From NCBI RefSeq assembly GCF_018320785.1, contig NC_054881.1:16864275-16928274 (forward strand): a stretch of DNA of 64,000 bases. Direction: 5' to 3'. The first letter of the stretch is position 1; every line of letters begins with the position of its first letter. This DNA is from Cheilinus undulatus. Its lineage: Eukaryota > Chordata > Actinopteri > Labriformes > Labridae. A model generated the notes under the pieces. The model ran no database searches. It saw nothing but the letters and a program-made list of their open reading frames with translations, and had not been told where the DNA came from. The position numbers and the translations under genes were made by a program. This document shows positions 46,401 through 59,000 of this stretch, piece after piece.

Positions 46401-49400
46401 GCTCTGGTCCAAACATTTTTTTTTTCTCAATTGACTGCTGTGGTTATGTAATTTGCTGCCGTGTTGTGACGGCTCGAGTCCAAAAATAATAAAAACAGAC
46501 TTTTAAAAGGCTACAGGGTGTTGTTGGGATTTTAAAACATTTTAACTTGAATTTCAGGTCTAGAATATCAAAGGAAATAAGGAAAATAGGATTTTCAAAT
46601 TAGCCAAAATGAAGTTTGTTCTCTTTTTGGCACATGTGCTGATTAAAATGATTGAGATTTAATAATATTGCAACATGTGGTGTTAAAGGGTAAATCTTGA
46701 AAACTATTATATGTGGAAATGTGGTAAATATTTTTGTACAAATCTGTGTAGGATTTGGCTGCAAGTTTTGATACTTTAAAGGGGAAAACTGTAGTGGGTA
46801 TCTAGGGCTTCTCATTTTGTTGCTGTAGCACCAAACAGGTTAAGGTATCATTTGATTTTTATCAGAAACACTCCAAAATTTTTACTTCTGATATTGTTAT
46901 GGGTATTAATTATTCATATCCATGTAGAAATACATAGATATTTTTGGTTCGTATCATTCAGCCCTAACAGAAATTGACCATAGTCTTTTCTATTGAGGTT
47001 ATTTTGGGTCTTTTTAAAAGTTGCTGACACAGTGACTCTTTGCTCTCTGGGGTGTTTGTCTTTCAAAACGTCCCACCTCACAACACACGAACCCTTAGGT
47101 GTTACATGACCAGCTGATCAGGTTCCAGAACAAAAGTACAGACGCTGTTTTAACCTGGTTTTACTTCACCTCATGACCTGGAAAAAGAGCCCAAGTGTAC
47201 GTTTACAGGAACATAGTATTATGTGTTAAGTAACACGGTTATTTTAAATACACTATCAGTTAGTGTACGGGGCACAAGGCCAAACTGTATCACTGATCAG
47301 CTGTGTGCTCTGGTTTCAGATCCCTGACAGTGATCTGCTGCTATGGAGTGAACGTGTGGCGCTCTGTCTCTTGGACTACGCCTCCCCTGAATGCAGCAAA
47401 CCCAACCACAGGAAGCTGCAGTGGATCGTCTCGCGGCGGACTGCCCAGAACCTGCACAGCTACCGCAGCGTGCCTGAACTGCCCACCATCCCAGAGGGAT
47501 GCTGGGACGAGAGCGAGAGGTCAGTCCCCATTCACAGAAACATTGATGAAAATCACACAGTTAATGAACAAGATAGAGATGTTATCAAACACACACTCGA
47601 GAGAATGTAAGGTGGAATGTTTCTGAAGTTTCACTCAGTTTGTTGTCCACACATGCACATCACTATGGTAGGGCAAGATGTGAGTTAAAAGAAAAACCCA
47701 GAACAGGGTCTACAACATGATGCCACTATGAGAACATTTGCCTTTGCCAGTCTTATGTGTAGTCTGACTGATCCACAATATCAACGAATGGGCGGAGAAT
47801 ACTGGAGACCAAGTTACCAGAAATGCTAAGCAATGCAGCCCCCTCCCCAATAGTTCCTGGGCCTTTGGAAAGTACTACCTCCAGAGCATGGTCTTTACAT
47901 CCCAGACCTAAATATAGACCCTCCATCCTGCTGTCAAAAAGCACAGATTTCCTCAAAAGATCCATAGTTCCTGGAGAGAGTTCCTGCTGGGACTGATTAA
48001 CTAAGAATAAATTAGGACCATGGAGGCCGGGTACACAATTTAAAGCCTGACTTTAGGCCAAATTGACACGATTAAAGGTCAGACTGCCTCTGATGGAATA
48101 TCTACAACAACCAATCAGAATGGAAGGCATCATCAACTGGATGTTATGCGAACACAGGTCAACCTTCATTTTAGACAACCTTCATTGTCAAGCGCAACAC
48201 AGTTAAAAAGTCAATTTCATGCACTGCCATGCACTTATCAGACCTTAGAAACCAAAAAAATATATCAGAAATTTTAAAGGATTTCAAGCACCCATTCAAA
48301 TCCTGCATATATAGCGTTGGCCCCAGTGTTCAAAAAAAGACCACGTAAACCACCAAAACTTTTTGTGGTATCGAGAATGTACAACATTCAAAGCTGACAT
48401 TGTAAATGGGTTTTGGCTCTTTTTACAAGCACTCCGCAGCTTACAGTACCACATGTCCAACAATATTTAACAGACTTTGGATTGAGTTTGATTCAGTTTC
48501 ATTCTTATTCAGATGTCAGATTGACTTCACATGACCTCATGTGATGGCTCACTGCTTGTTTGATCAGCTGAAATACCAAAACTCCAGACAACAAGAGAGG
48601 CATTTAAGATTTAAAGGAACAGGCACACCCTGTGTGTTGTCACACTCACACACCCAATGTTTCCATTCATATAGCAACACTCTGTTGTTCACATTCAGTC
48701 AGATTCTGATTGTTGAAAAAAAATAAAGGAACTTCTGCTTCGTGTCACTAACAAATTTGCACAAGTTAGACAGAGGAAATTTTCAACTGCCTCTTAAATT
48801 GGCAGCAACACTCCCTTAAGTTTCCTATATGTTGTAAAGTACACACGGGTCGGCCCCTCTGTGTGTCTCAGCTTGTCAGGGCCTCTCATATCTCCCAGCA
48901 GTGTCTATGATGGGAGTTGTGCGAGTCACCAGTCACGTCCTACTGACACAGAGGTTTCCATGACGTCACATGAGGCCTGACAGCAATACCTTTATGTAAC
49001 TTCAGAATATTTAACTGAGCTGTTGTGTAAAGAGAAAAGGAAAGAAGCAGACATGGAGAATTTTCTCAGATGATTCTAGACACAAGGATTATAAAACAGC
49101 TGAAGTATGCTCATCATTATACCTTGATAGACTTTTGACGCTTAATATTAGACAAGTGCTGAGTCAGACTGCAACTTTTATGAGTCAGGACTTGAGATCA
49201 GCTTGGTGACGTCTGATTTCGAAAGTCTGTTTTCCTGTTGTCCTCTTTTTCTTGCTGTATCATAAAATCTACTGCCCTTTTTATTTACTGTAATTTTCTG
49301 TATTTTATCAGGACTGTCCTTTTCTGAATGTCTCTTTCTTATATCAAAAAAAGTTTAACAGCCTGAAATCCAAATAGCGTTGTTGGGATTTTACACACGT

Positions 49401-49655
49401 AGGGATCATGTAAGGCCTTGGAGAACTCTTGTCCATAAAACATGATATTGCCAAGCTTTGCTGCAGTGATATCTTCCTACTCTTGTTATGTTTAGTAACA
49501 GAGTGTCTCTGTGTCTCCACAGCGAGGATTCATGTGAGGACGTGATGAGTTCAGGCGAAGAGTCTCTCAGCAGCTCCCTGGGCAGCGACGCTGAAGGACC
49601 CTTCTTCCCCCTGCACCTCCGCCGCCAAAAACACCGCCAACACCTTCACGCCTGA
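43447..49655 (+). CDS. ccng2: Cyclin G2
   Basis: Seven coding exons: 43447-43551, 43718-43855, 44034-44284, 45683-45761, 45937-46035, 47320-47519 and 49523-49655 (334 codons plus stop; human about 344). All borders are GT-AG and phases match. The exon holding the ATG begins at about 43396 after an acceptor. Motifs: KETGLSLIEST near residue 24; the cyclin box with RDAKVEDLWSLTSFFG, TFVLAVNLLDRFLAMM, KHLSCVSLSCLHMAAKVTEE and MEKIVSEKLNF; then LEKLEAQLKAC and KAKPSVLALSLL. The cyclin G signature WIVSRRTAQNLHSY and VPELPTIPEG follows. The acidic Ser-rich end (EDSCEDVMSSGEES) resembles a PEST/degradation region. In mammals cyclin G2 is an unconventional cyclin that restrains proliferation and binds PP2A and nuclear export machinery. 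Confidence 0.97.
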
Positions 49656-52350
49656 GGGCTCGGCTGCCAAAATGTGCCTCGCCATCTTCATCCTCATTTA
49701 CCTGATGAAACATCCTTTTAGATTTTTAATAAGCTCTGGTGCTGCTGGTGGAGGATCGCACAACAACTGGCAGCTGGACCCTCCCTAGTAGATTTTTTTT
49801 TTTTTTTTTTTTTAGTTTGTAGATGTGTTGGTGCATGTTCAGATGTCACATTCCAGGACAAACTTTAAGAGAAAACTCGGTCAGCTCGGTGTGGAGTCTG
49901 GTTTTCATGGTGCTGCGCATACAGTCAGATGTACTCACTGCTCAGATGTGAGACCAGACTGTGGTGGTTTGTGTAGTTGACGAGAAAAAAAAGCTAAAAT
50001 TTGTTGATTATTTATCCGAATGTTATTGACTGTTATTAATCTTAAGACTGTTTTTAGTGAGACTAAGGAGTTTTCTGATGAGCAGAAGATGGAAGCAGCT
50101 GTGGTCAGTTTTCTGAGTTTGTTTTATCTAGAAATGACAAATAATGCCACTTCTGGTGCTTGAATTTAGTTTTCAACGAAAGACACTGGACAAAGTGAGC
50201 AGTGTCATCACACCAAGACGGATTTAATTTGACAACTGCTTTGATACCAAGGCTACAAAAGAAAAAGCCTTAGGTGCCCATGCTTGGCTAATTATTTAAT
50301 ATATTTTTCCCCTTTTTTTGTCTTGATTCGGAGATGACAGGAAAAAGAATAGCATCAGAAATCAGGGAGAGAGTGGGGGGTGACATGCAGGAACCCGAGC
50401 TAACTGCATGGAGGGCTAGCTTCCATAAATGGGGTACAGCCCAACTTTTAGGCCATTGGCAACCCTTAATTTTTGTTACAAGTGTGGATAAAATTGGTTA
50501 AATTCCTTCATCTGTTCTAAATTGCAGGAAAATATTGTTTAGGTCGCCAAGAATTAAGAGCGTTCCTTTGCTAATGACCACTTTTGGTAAAACTGAACGA
50601 AGATTAGACTTATTTTTATAAAAACTTTGGTACTTTTTAAATTTACAAAGAGGATTTTTTCTCTGAAGTGGAAAAAAGGTTGGATCTAAAAAATGTAAAA
50701 TAGCCCTTAAAATTGATGACAGAGTTTAATCTGAGCTTAAGCTTTCTGTAGGCCATGTTTTGTAGGCTATTTTTTGGGCCTCTTTGTCTTTATTTGGAGA
50801 GGATAGGGCAGTGGATAGTGGAGGAAAGTTTAGAGAATGACTTGAGGTAAAGGAACCTTATTTGAACGTGTACTGCCTTCATGGATGTTGGGTAAAACCT
50901 AACACCTAGGCCATTGGTTCCCCTTATTTTTGGTTTTCAGTGTTAAAGACACTGTGAAATTCCTTCAAGTTTTCTAAATTGCAAAAAAAATGTTTGTTTC
51001 ATATGCTAGTGTGTTCAAGACTCGAGTTTTCGTTTGCTATTGGCCAATATAGGTATAACTTTGAACAAGGATTGGACTTTTTTTTTTCTTTTTAAACTTT
51101 GGTACGTTTTGATGCCATCAATCAGTATACAAGAGAGTGTGCGTTCTGTCAAAGTTGGCCAAAAAGTTCCGTGTGTAAGCAACTTTTTTCTTCGGTTTAC
51201 TTTTTGCCGTTTTCGCCTTTATTTGGAGAGGACAGGAGAGTGGACCAAAGAGTCAGCAATGACTTGTCGGAAAGGATTCCTACATGATGCAACCTAACCT
51301 AAAAGGCTGTCTGCACCCCAAAAACACAGTAAAACTGCTGTAGGACCCCTTCATCCTAGGAACCCAAAGTTTTGCAGCCAAAATGCAACAGAAGATCACC
51401 ATTTTCAGATGGGATTGTTGTTTAAATCTCCCTAAAAATAAAGCTTTTAAAAGTTTAAGAAGACATGTTACAAACATTGAGATTTGAACACAAAACCTTC
51501 ACTTCCAACTTCTTTTTCTTTTGGCGTGCAAGACTTGAGTTTAATTACTCGAGTGTGATCTCCACTTCTTTATTAGTTTGTACGAGACCTTGCTGTTGCT
51601 ATTTCCAGACTAAATTAGGTCCCTTCTGCTCTACTCTTACTCTTCTGTGCTAATTCTGATTGTCCTGAGGTTTAAAACCTTTGTTGTTGAACACAATTCA
51701 CAAATGAGATATAAGATTGTGTTGATCACCTTTAAAAGGTGAAGATTTTCTAGATTACAGGGTCTAAAAGTTTTTGTCATTTCTTGGAAAACCTGATCAC
51801 AGCTGCTCTCTTCTGTTAAAAAGTTGTATTTGCACATTTTCTTTTAAACTCATTTTAAGTGTTAAAGAGCCGACTGGAGGTTTGAGTTTGTGTCTGAAGG
51901 GAAGCGGAGACGTCAGAAAATGGTTTGATTTCAGGGCAGCCATCTAAAGTGCCTTTGTTAAAGGCAGCAGAGTGATCCGACCTTTCCCTCAGATTCAAAC
52001 CGTGCTCACACCACAGGGTGCTCAGATATTATTTAAAGAGTGTGTGTTCGTGGATGTGTGTGTGTGTATGTATGAACCTGATTTAAATAGTCAACGTTGC
52101 CAACTTTAGGATGTAGCATTAAAAAAAAAAAGAAAAGTTTTGTTCTGCATTGAGAGAAAATGTTTTGAAAGAAATAATGCCAACTGTCAAAAAAAGTCTA
52201 AAAATGTAAGAAAATGTTAATATAAAAAACATGTAAAACTGTAAATGATGTACAAAAAAAATATGTTAATAGTTCTTTGTAGATATTAAGTTATTTATTC
52301 TCTTTTGTCACCTGTACAAGAAAGTCTTATAAAAATATTGTTTTTTAACT
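49656..52350 (+). other. ccng2 3' UTR/downstream region
   Basis: A T-run at about 49793-49813 follows the stop. AT-rich sequence with many AU-rich patches continues to about 52.35 kb, including a TG-rich patch at 52040-52075. A long 3' UTR is plausible since mammalian CCNG2 has one, but no decisive AATAAA is seen near 52.3 kb. It contains the three-copy duplication at 50.31-51.48 kb. Confidence 0.45.
50311..51480. repeat. three diverged tandem copies of a roughly 430-470 bp block
   Basis: Landmarks recur in order. The first is 'gtcttgattcggagatgaca' (50320), then 'gtctttatttggagaggata' (50786) and 'gcctttatttggagaggaca' (about 51215). 'ggccattgg' occurs at 50451 and 50909; 'ctaaattgca' near 50518 and 50970; 'aaactttggtac' near 50622 and 51094. 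Copy 3 is shortened. Copy 1 also carries 'ggggggtgacatgcagg' and 'ccataaatgggg', landmarks of a dispersed fish repeat. I read this as an old repeat insertion later tandemly duplicated. Confidence 0.75.
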
Positions 52351-53536
52351 ATTGTTGTCAGTCTTCTTTCTTCATAATAAGAGCTATCTGAATCTTCATT
52401 GCTTCCTTACAATCCTCTCTAGCATGTTATGGTGGACTGTTCTTTATGAAAGGAGCAACAAACAACTTCTATGCCAACTTCCTTAAAAGTGATGCACCTC
52501 TTAGCTTTGTTCGACTCCAAGTGATCAACATGGTAGTAGTAGACTTGACTCATCTTCACTGAATTTTAAAGTTTTTCACCCAATCCAACTTTGGATTCAA
52601 TTGGAAAAGGCTCCTTGGATATGAAGTAATTCAAATACTTTCCACCATGATTAGCTGGATAATTTATCTGTCCCTATATGAGAAGAGATGTTTGTAAATT
52701 AAGCCTCAAATACAGGAAAAATTTAATTTAGTTGAAACTGTTTCTGCGAAGACCCAAATGATGCCCTTTGCTATATTGTTCACAGCACTGACTTGCTTGA
52801 TCATGTGTCTTCACTTCAGTTTGTCAATGAAAACCCAGTTCTTCTTTGTGTTGCAATTTTATTTAGAAAAATATTTCAGTTTTTGTAGAAATGCAGATGC
52901 AAAAAGGTTTCATAATAATAATTCCCCATAGTGAGTGAGCTGCTCTTTCATTTTAAACAAACTTGTTTGAGAAACAAAACTAGAAAAAGGAAGCAACAGC
53001 ATAACAGACATACATGCAGATTCCACTCATACACCACAGACAATCCCATAGTATCACAGTAAATCAGTTTTGTGTAACAACTTTCGGAAATTCAGAAATA
53101 TAGAAAATCCTGAAAAAATGTATTTTAGTACTTTGATAACAACCAAAAAAGTATATTATGAGAGTTTTCAGTGCCGCTTCAACACAACGGTTGTAAAAAA
53201 TGGTCAAGCTAAGCTTATCAGGCTAGGAATGTAGGTGTGCCACATTACCATATTTTTGATCTTCAAATTTTTTAAACAGGACATTAATATCAAATTTGAA
53301 CACCCATTTAAACACACATGCCATGGATGTCTTAGCACACTGACAAAAACTGAAGTCCCATTCAGGCATCCACCATCAGGTAAATTCTTGTTATTCTTAA
53401 CTGAAAATAGTAGACAAACTACAGATGTTTTTTGAACTTGCATACTTCCCACACTTATTGAAAACGGCTTATAAAACAAAACTTGAGCCCTTTTGAGGTA
53501 GTCGTGATGTACTACTGTGGCCAAAACATTGATTGT
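52351..53536. other. intergenic DNA, nothing recognised
   Basis: AT-rich DNA downstream of ccng2. Open frames on both strands lack codon or domain support. Confidence 0.4.
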
Positions 53537-54668
53537 GTTTACAGGGACTTGAGTACCCCAGTTTCTGTTTGTGTGTGTACATGTTTTCAGAAACATATCC
53601 CGGTTCTGAGAAACCCAGTTTTGCTACCTGCACAACTCTAAAAGAAAATGGGATATTGTGCTGCTGAACCCCCTTTCTGACAGCTGTAGACTACCTGCAC
53701 AGGCATGACCTCTATTAAACTGCTCATTTTACTTGATACTCTCAAATATTTTGGATGTGTGGCAGAGGGGAGCTGGTCTGCTCTGTCCAGAGAGAGACAA
53801 CCAGGCTGCTGTGTTTGCAGCAGATCAGTCTGTCTGAGCTGATGGTAGTGTTGTGTCTGAACATGCTCATATTGAAATAAACAGTGAACAGAACCGCTTG
53901 ATTTTTTGAATGAATGAATGAAACATGAGTTCAGTTTGCTGTGAAGAGAGAATGAACGCTCACAAGAAACTGAGATTTCAGAGCTCTCTGAGTGGTAGAT
54001 AGATAGACAGCACTTGGTAAGCATCCTGCCAAGTCTGTCAACATGTCCCTGACCTGTAAAATAGAAATGATAAATCCTCTTGTGTACTTTTCAAAAGCAA
54101 AACCTTGCTCTCTTTTCAAGACCAATTTTGAGCTACAATTGTTTTCACATAAAGGCTTTTATCCTGAAGAAGGGGCAGTTATTTTGTAAGTTAAGTCACT
54201 TGCAGGATTGTTTCGCTCTTTCTTTGAGTCTCTGTCAAACTTTATTGGTACTTAAGAACAATTACAACCGCCTCATGTTCATTAAAATTTATTTGAGATC
54301 TGACTTTTACTCCTGGACATCCTCTCAGTCACTTTTTTGCAGTTATTTTTTTTTTACCAATAAGCTAACAAGTCCTAATTTGAATTTGCTTCTTTTGGAC
54401 CTGAATTTGAACTATGAATTGCCGCTCAATTAAACATACATCTGCTTAACACTGGCTGATGGTCAGCTTGTAGTGCAGTCTTTCTTTCTCCCGTTGCTGG
54501 AGAGAAGTGGACACCATTTCTGCAAAGTGATGTTGGCAGCTTGTGCAAACAGGATGCAGTGATCAGAAATGAACAACCAGGTGTCTCTGTGTGCAGGTAA
54601 ACAGTATCCAAAATATGATCAAAACTGGGATATGACTCATAACCGGGATACTCAAGTCTATGTAAACC
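53537..54668. mobile_element. non-autonomous inverted-repeat transposon, about 1.1 kb
   Basis: The left end 'gtttacagggacttgagtac' (53537-53556) is matched by the right end 'actcaagtctatgtaaac' (54651-54668), which is its reverse complement with few differences. The similarity continues inward as 'cccggtt' on both sides (near 53600 and, in complement, 54640). From memory, 'ccgggatactc ... tatgtaaac' is a dispersed fish repeat terminus. No transposase is readable. It lies between the convergent ccng2 and taf1c genes. Confidence 0.65.
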
Positions 54669-56090
54669 CACTCATCAAGATATTCCACAGGACAAAACCT
54701 ATTGTCAAAACGAGAGCAATACTGCACAAAGCACTGTAAACATTCAACCTTGAAGGACTCCAAAATTTTAACTGAAACAGGATTAAAATCCCAGCACTGC
54801 ATATTTAACCATAAATCCCTTCATACTGAACCATATATCAAATTGGCCTGGTTTATTTATTGCTGGTGGGTGAAGAAAGACTGGCTTAATATTGTAAACG
54901 TTTTATAGAAGTATCTCTAAACGAAGCCAGTGGACAAATGTATTAAAAAAAAGGAAACGGCCATAACTCTTTCATGACTTGGCTCCAATTAACATCCTGG
55001 TGCTGCATCGGATACAAACCATAAAGACAGACATCAGTCTGAGGGATTGTTTTAAAGACGATAACGTTCCCTAGGTAGGAAGATGGAAGGAGAGAAACAA
55101 ATAAAAGACGTTCATACCACCCAAAATGAATAAAGGATGTGATATGTATATGTATGAATATATCTGATGTGGTCTAAAAAAATTAAAGATTCTGACAACC
55201 CTATAAGAACTGTTTACAATTTCTTTACATCACATCCTCTCTTCAGTCTCATGGTCCTGCTCACAAAGTTCGGTTGTAAACGCTTAGATTTTACTTCCTC
55301 AAACACGTTAGATTTTTTCAGGGAGACGTTAAAGAGTCTTCAAGCTGTTTGTGAGTTTTAAGAAAGCAACTTGGAGTCCTCTCATGACCAGATAATCCCA
55401 CCAGACATCAGCAGAGACCAAAGTCTTAGACAAGTCTTCAACACCAAAAAGTAAGGGAGAAGAGGGGAGAAGGGAGGGGTCGTTAAATCTGCACAAAACT
55501 CCTGCAGTCTGAGCCCAGCATAATGAAATGTTCTTTGACTGGGAAGAACTAAAAGAATGTCTCTTATGACCAACAAATCAGGGTATTTTTTATCGTTTAA
55601 GATCTTAACATTCTTTAATGACTTAACTTTTAGTCTTATTTTAAGTTCAACTTTGATTTTAAAAATCCTTAAAATTTATATCAGACTTTAAAATGATCAT
55701 CTGTGTCCTCTGTTGAAGTTTATGTTCACTTCTTGTCAGTTTATTTTTTGATACTTTTAACTTAATGAAACCAGGAAAACAGAAAAAGGTGAACCATCTG
55801 CTCTCACACATTCAGGATATCACCATAACAAACAGCAGACACAACCACAAAACAAAGATAATAAATTCCACTGAATCCTACCAAGCCGATCTGCAGTCCA
55901 TCTTTTTCAGCCTCCAAATGTTATCTTGTGATGGATCTTTTCAAAAATGAAGTTCCTTAATGAGTAAATCCAGTTAAAAAAAAAAAAGAAAAAAAAAAAG
56001 ATCCAGTTTAGAGATCCAAAGGCAGCCGAAGAAACCAGGAATCAAACTAATTTTCATAAATATTCCAGAAGACAGACGCCAAATACTGAA
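54669..56090 (-). other. taf1c 3' UTR/downstream region
   Basis: DNA after the taf1c stop on the minus strand. A TTTATT at 55740-55745 (AATAAA on the minus strand) is one candidate poly(A) signal, about 350 bp from the stop. A-rich runs lie at 55978-56000. Nothing else recognised. Confidence 0.4.
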
Positions 56091-59000
56091 TCAAAATCCC
56101 ATCCGTGACTTTTTCTTCTTTGGTTGTGATGTCTGCGGCAGCCTGGGTCGTCCCTGTGAACTCTGGGAGAACTGGGGCATGATACAGGTGTCCTGGGACA
56201 GGTCCACCCTGAGGCTTCTCTGAGAGACTGACTGGGAGCTGTGGAGCTGATAGGAGGAGGCCGCAGGTGGAGGAGTTGGCTGAACGCTACTCTCCTCTTC
56301 ATGGAAGTAACCATCAAGCTGTGAGGGTTCAACCTGGAATAAAATGGGCAGCAAACGTTATAAATGTGAAAGCAAACTCTACCTTTTATGTTCCTGAAAA
56401 GAGGGCCTGTATCCTAAAGAAATGTCCCAAGTCACTGGAAACTGATAATTAATGGCCAATTTTCATTGAAAATATGTGATAGGTAGATCAAAAGTTCAGC
56501 AGACTAGTCAGTCAGTTGAGTGAATGAGAGATGCAGAGGTAGACAGAGAAGGGCAATACGGCACTGGGCAGTCAAGGTAGATGGAAGCATACAAAGTGAC
56601 GATGGAGTGCATGTGCATCCTGGGATCCCAGAGCTCATGCACATTATGGGACTGCTTCCATCGTGTGCATCGCAGAGCTCTAAAATACATCTCTCCCTCA
56701 TTACAAGAAATTTATAAATAAAGACAGAATGTAGGCAATCTTTTTGGTAAATAACCTAAGTCTTGTCAGCAGGCATGTGCTACATAGCTAAATAAATATT
56801 TTTTACAAGGTGAAAGTGACTAAATTGGTATTTTTGAGGGGGAAAACAAATGTTGAAAGTCAGCAGGAGAAAAAAAGCTGCCAGGGTATCAAATGATTTG
56901 CAGAAATATCTTTATAAGGTGCCAGCCAAATAAGGGATATAAAAGGAAACCGGTGAAACTTAACATACAAATCTATCAAATTTCAAATTTCATAACGATT
57001 TTCTTGCCTTTCACTGAGTGGCAGGGTATCAAAATTAAGTATCGATACCTGTGTTGTAATTCGCTCCTGTAGGTATCGGATGTGTTGGTACTGGTACCGT
57101 GTTGGTTGTTGTTGTAGAGATGAGTATTGATATGGTATGGGGCTCTCTTATTTATACCAAAAGAAAATGTGGAGTGAAGCAGGCAAGAGGGAGCACAACT
57201 CCATTACCAATGCTACCACACAGCTGCAGACATGAGTTACCCTCAGATTTCAGAGATTCCATCCACTTTATCTGCCCAGATGGGCCATAGAAAAACTCCC
57301 TATATTTTGTAATAAGTTAAAATAGTAGTCCACAGCAAAAATCAGTGTTAAAATTGGCAGGATAGGCATTAATTAGCGCACTTAACAAGCAAAATAACTT
57401 CATATTATGATGTAATCAAGGTCAGCTGATAAAATATAAAGATTAGAGGACAGAGTAACAAAATGTCAAAAACAAATAACCCTGTATTTGAAAAAGTGTT
57501 TCAGTATTTATTTTTATTGAAGACCGTTTGAAAGCAGGTTGCTGCATTTAAATGTAATTAATTTCTCCTATTCATTAAACAAAAAAAAATCTAATTATAA
57601 AAAGAGCTGGATTAAGAAAAATAAATCTGGTGTTGTGTTTGCTTTAATTACCATACCAAAAATTGTATTGAGCCGTAAATCCAAAACCGAGATACGTACC
57701 GAACCAAAATGTTTCCTTTAGACCCCTGAGTTAAGCTAAGCAGACTGACTAACCACAAAACCAGCTGATATATCAACACATAAAACATCTAAACATTAAA
57801 AAAATATGATCAGGGCATGCCTGAAAAAAATAACCTTTTTTTTTATTACCTGTGGTGCAAACAGAGAGCTGAGGATGTCCTGTCCTGGTCGTTTATTCTT
57901 TCTCTGACTGGGTGGCGTGGCGGTCACTCTTGGTGTCGGCGGCAGTGTCAGAGTGCGGGAACTGCTGGGTGTCTGGAGCTTGTCTGGTTTAGCTCGAACA
58001 CTCTGAGGTGTAGCAGGAACAGCTTTTGGTGTCCCACTTTCTTTCATTCCCACAGGCTGGGACTTGATGCTCTCCCCTGTGTCTGACCATGCTCCCTGAC
58101 TTCCCGCAGAGGACCAGCCCTGCGAGTCAGAGAAGTCAGAAAGCTCTGCTTGGTAGCTTAGGGATGATGTGAAGCTCCCTGACAGCTCCAGGCGTCTTGA
58201 AGCTCTCCTCGCCTCCTTCTCCCGTCTCCTCTTCCTCCTCAGAGCTGCCACCTTCTTCTCTTTGTTCAGCCCTAAACTGTCGTCCCACCACGCTCGCCAT
58301 GCGTCCTCACCCTGCCAGGAGGCCGTCAGACGCTCACTCAGCTCATCTGTCCAGGCCTCTGCGTGCACTGATTCAGGAACCCCCTCTATAGGAGGAGCTT
58401 TGATGGAAGTAGAGATGGCGCTGTGAACCAGCATTAAGCGTTTGGACATGCACGCTCTCAGATCACGCCTCAGGCTTTTAATGCGCTCTTCTTCTGCAGA
58501 GTCTGTCTCTTGACGGGCCAACGGCTTGAGGATGTCATTAGATGGTTCTGTAAAGTGTTGCAGCTGACGCTGGCGAGGTTTTTCCTCGTAACTCTTTTTC
58601 ATCAGTTTCTGAAGCCAGTGTTTCCACGAGATAAGAGCGCCATCGCTGAGCTTCACCTGAGTCTGACCAGCACGAACTGTGCTGCTTGAGCTGACTGTTT
58701 TCTTCACTTCTTTAGGCTTCTCAAGGTTATTTTCACCAACCTTTCCATTTCTTTTGGCATCATCCAATCCGTTTACCTGATCTGGCTCTGGATCGTCATT
58801 TACAATAACCTGCAGCTTCAAATGTTTCAATTTTCGTCTCTTTTGTCCTCCTAACTCTGAATCCTCACATGAAGAATCTGATGATAAACCCCCTCCTTGC
58901 TGTGTCAAGTCTTGTGTTTCAGCTACAAATATCTGAGCAGTCTGAGCCTGAGTCGGCCCGATTATGTCTTCATCACTTGACGTTTCTGATATGATCGTTT

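Noticed and set aside
47753-47965. Minus-strand open frame in the last ccng2 intron that looks protein-like
   Set aside because: It lacks any recognised family and lies wholly inside a defined intron. The 'gttcctgg' strings nearby suggest a dispersed repeat, but this was too weak to annotate.
53638-54024. 128-codon minus-strand frame as a gene
   Set aside because: It lies inside the inverted-repeat element at 53.54-54.67 kb, is low in recognisable motifs, and lacks a promoter or splice sites.
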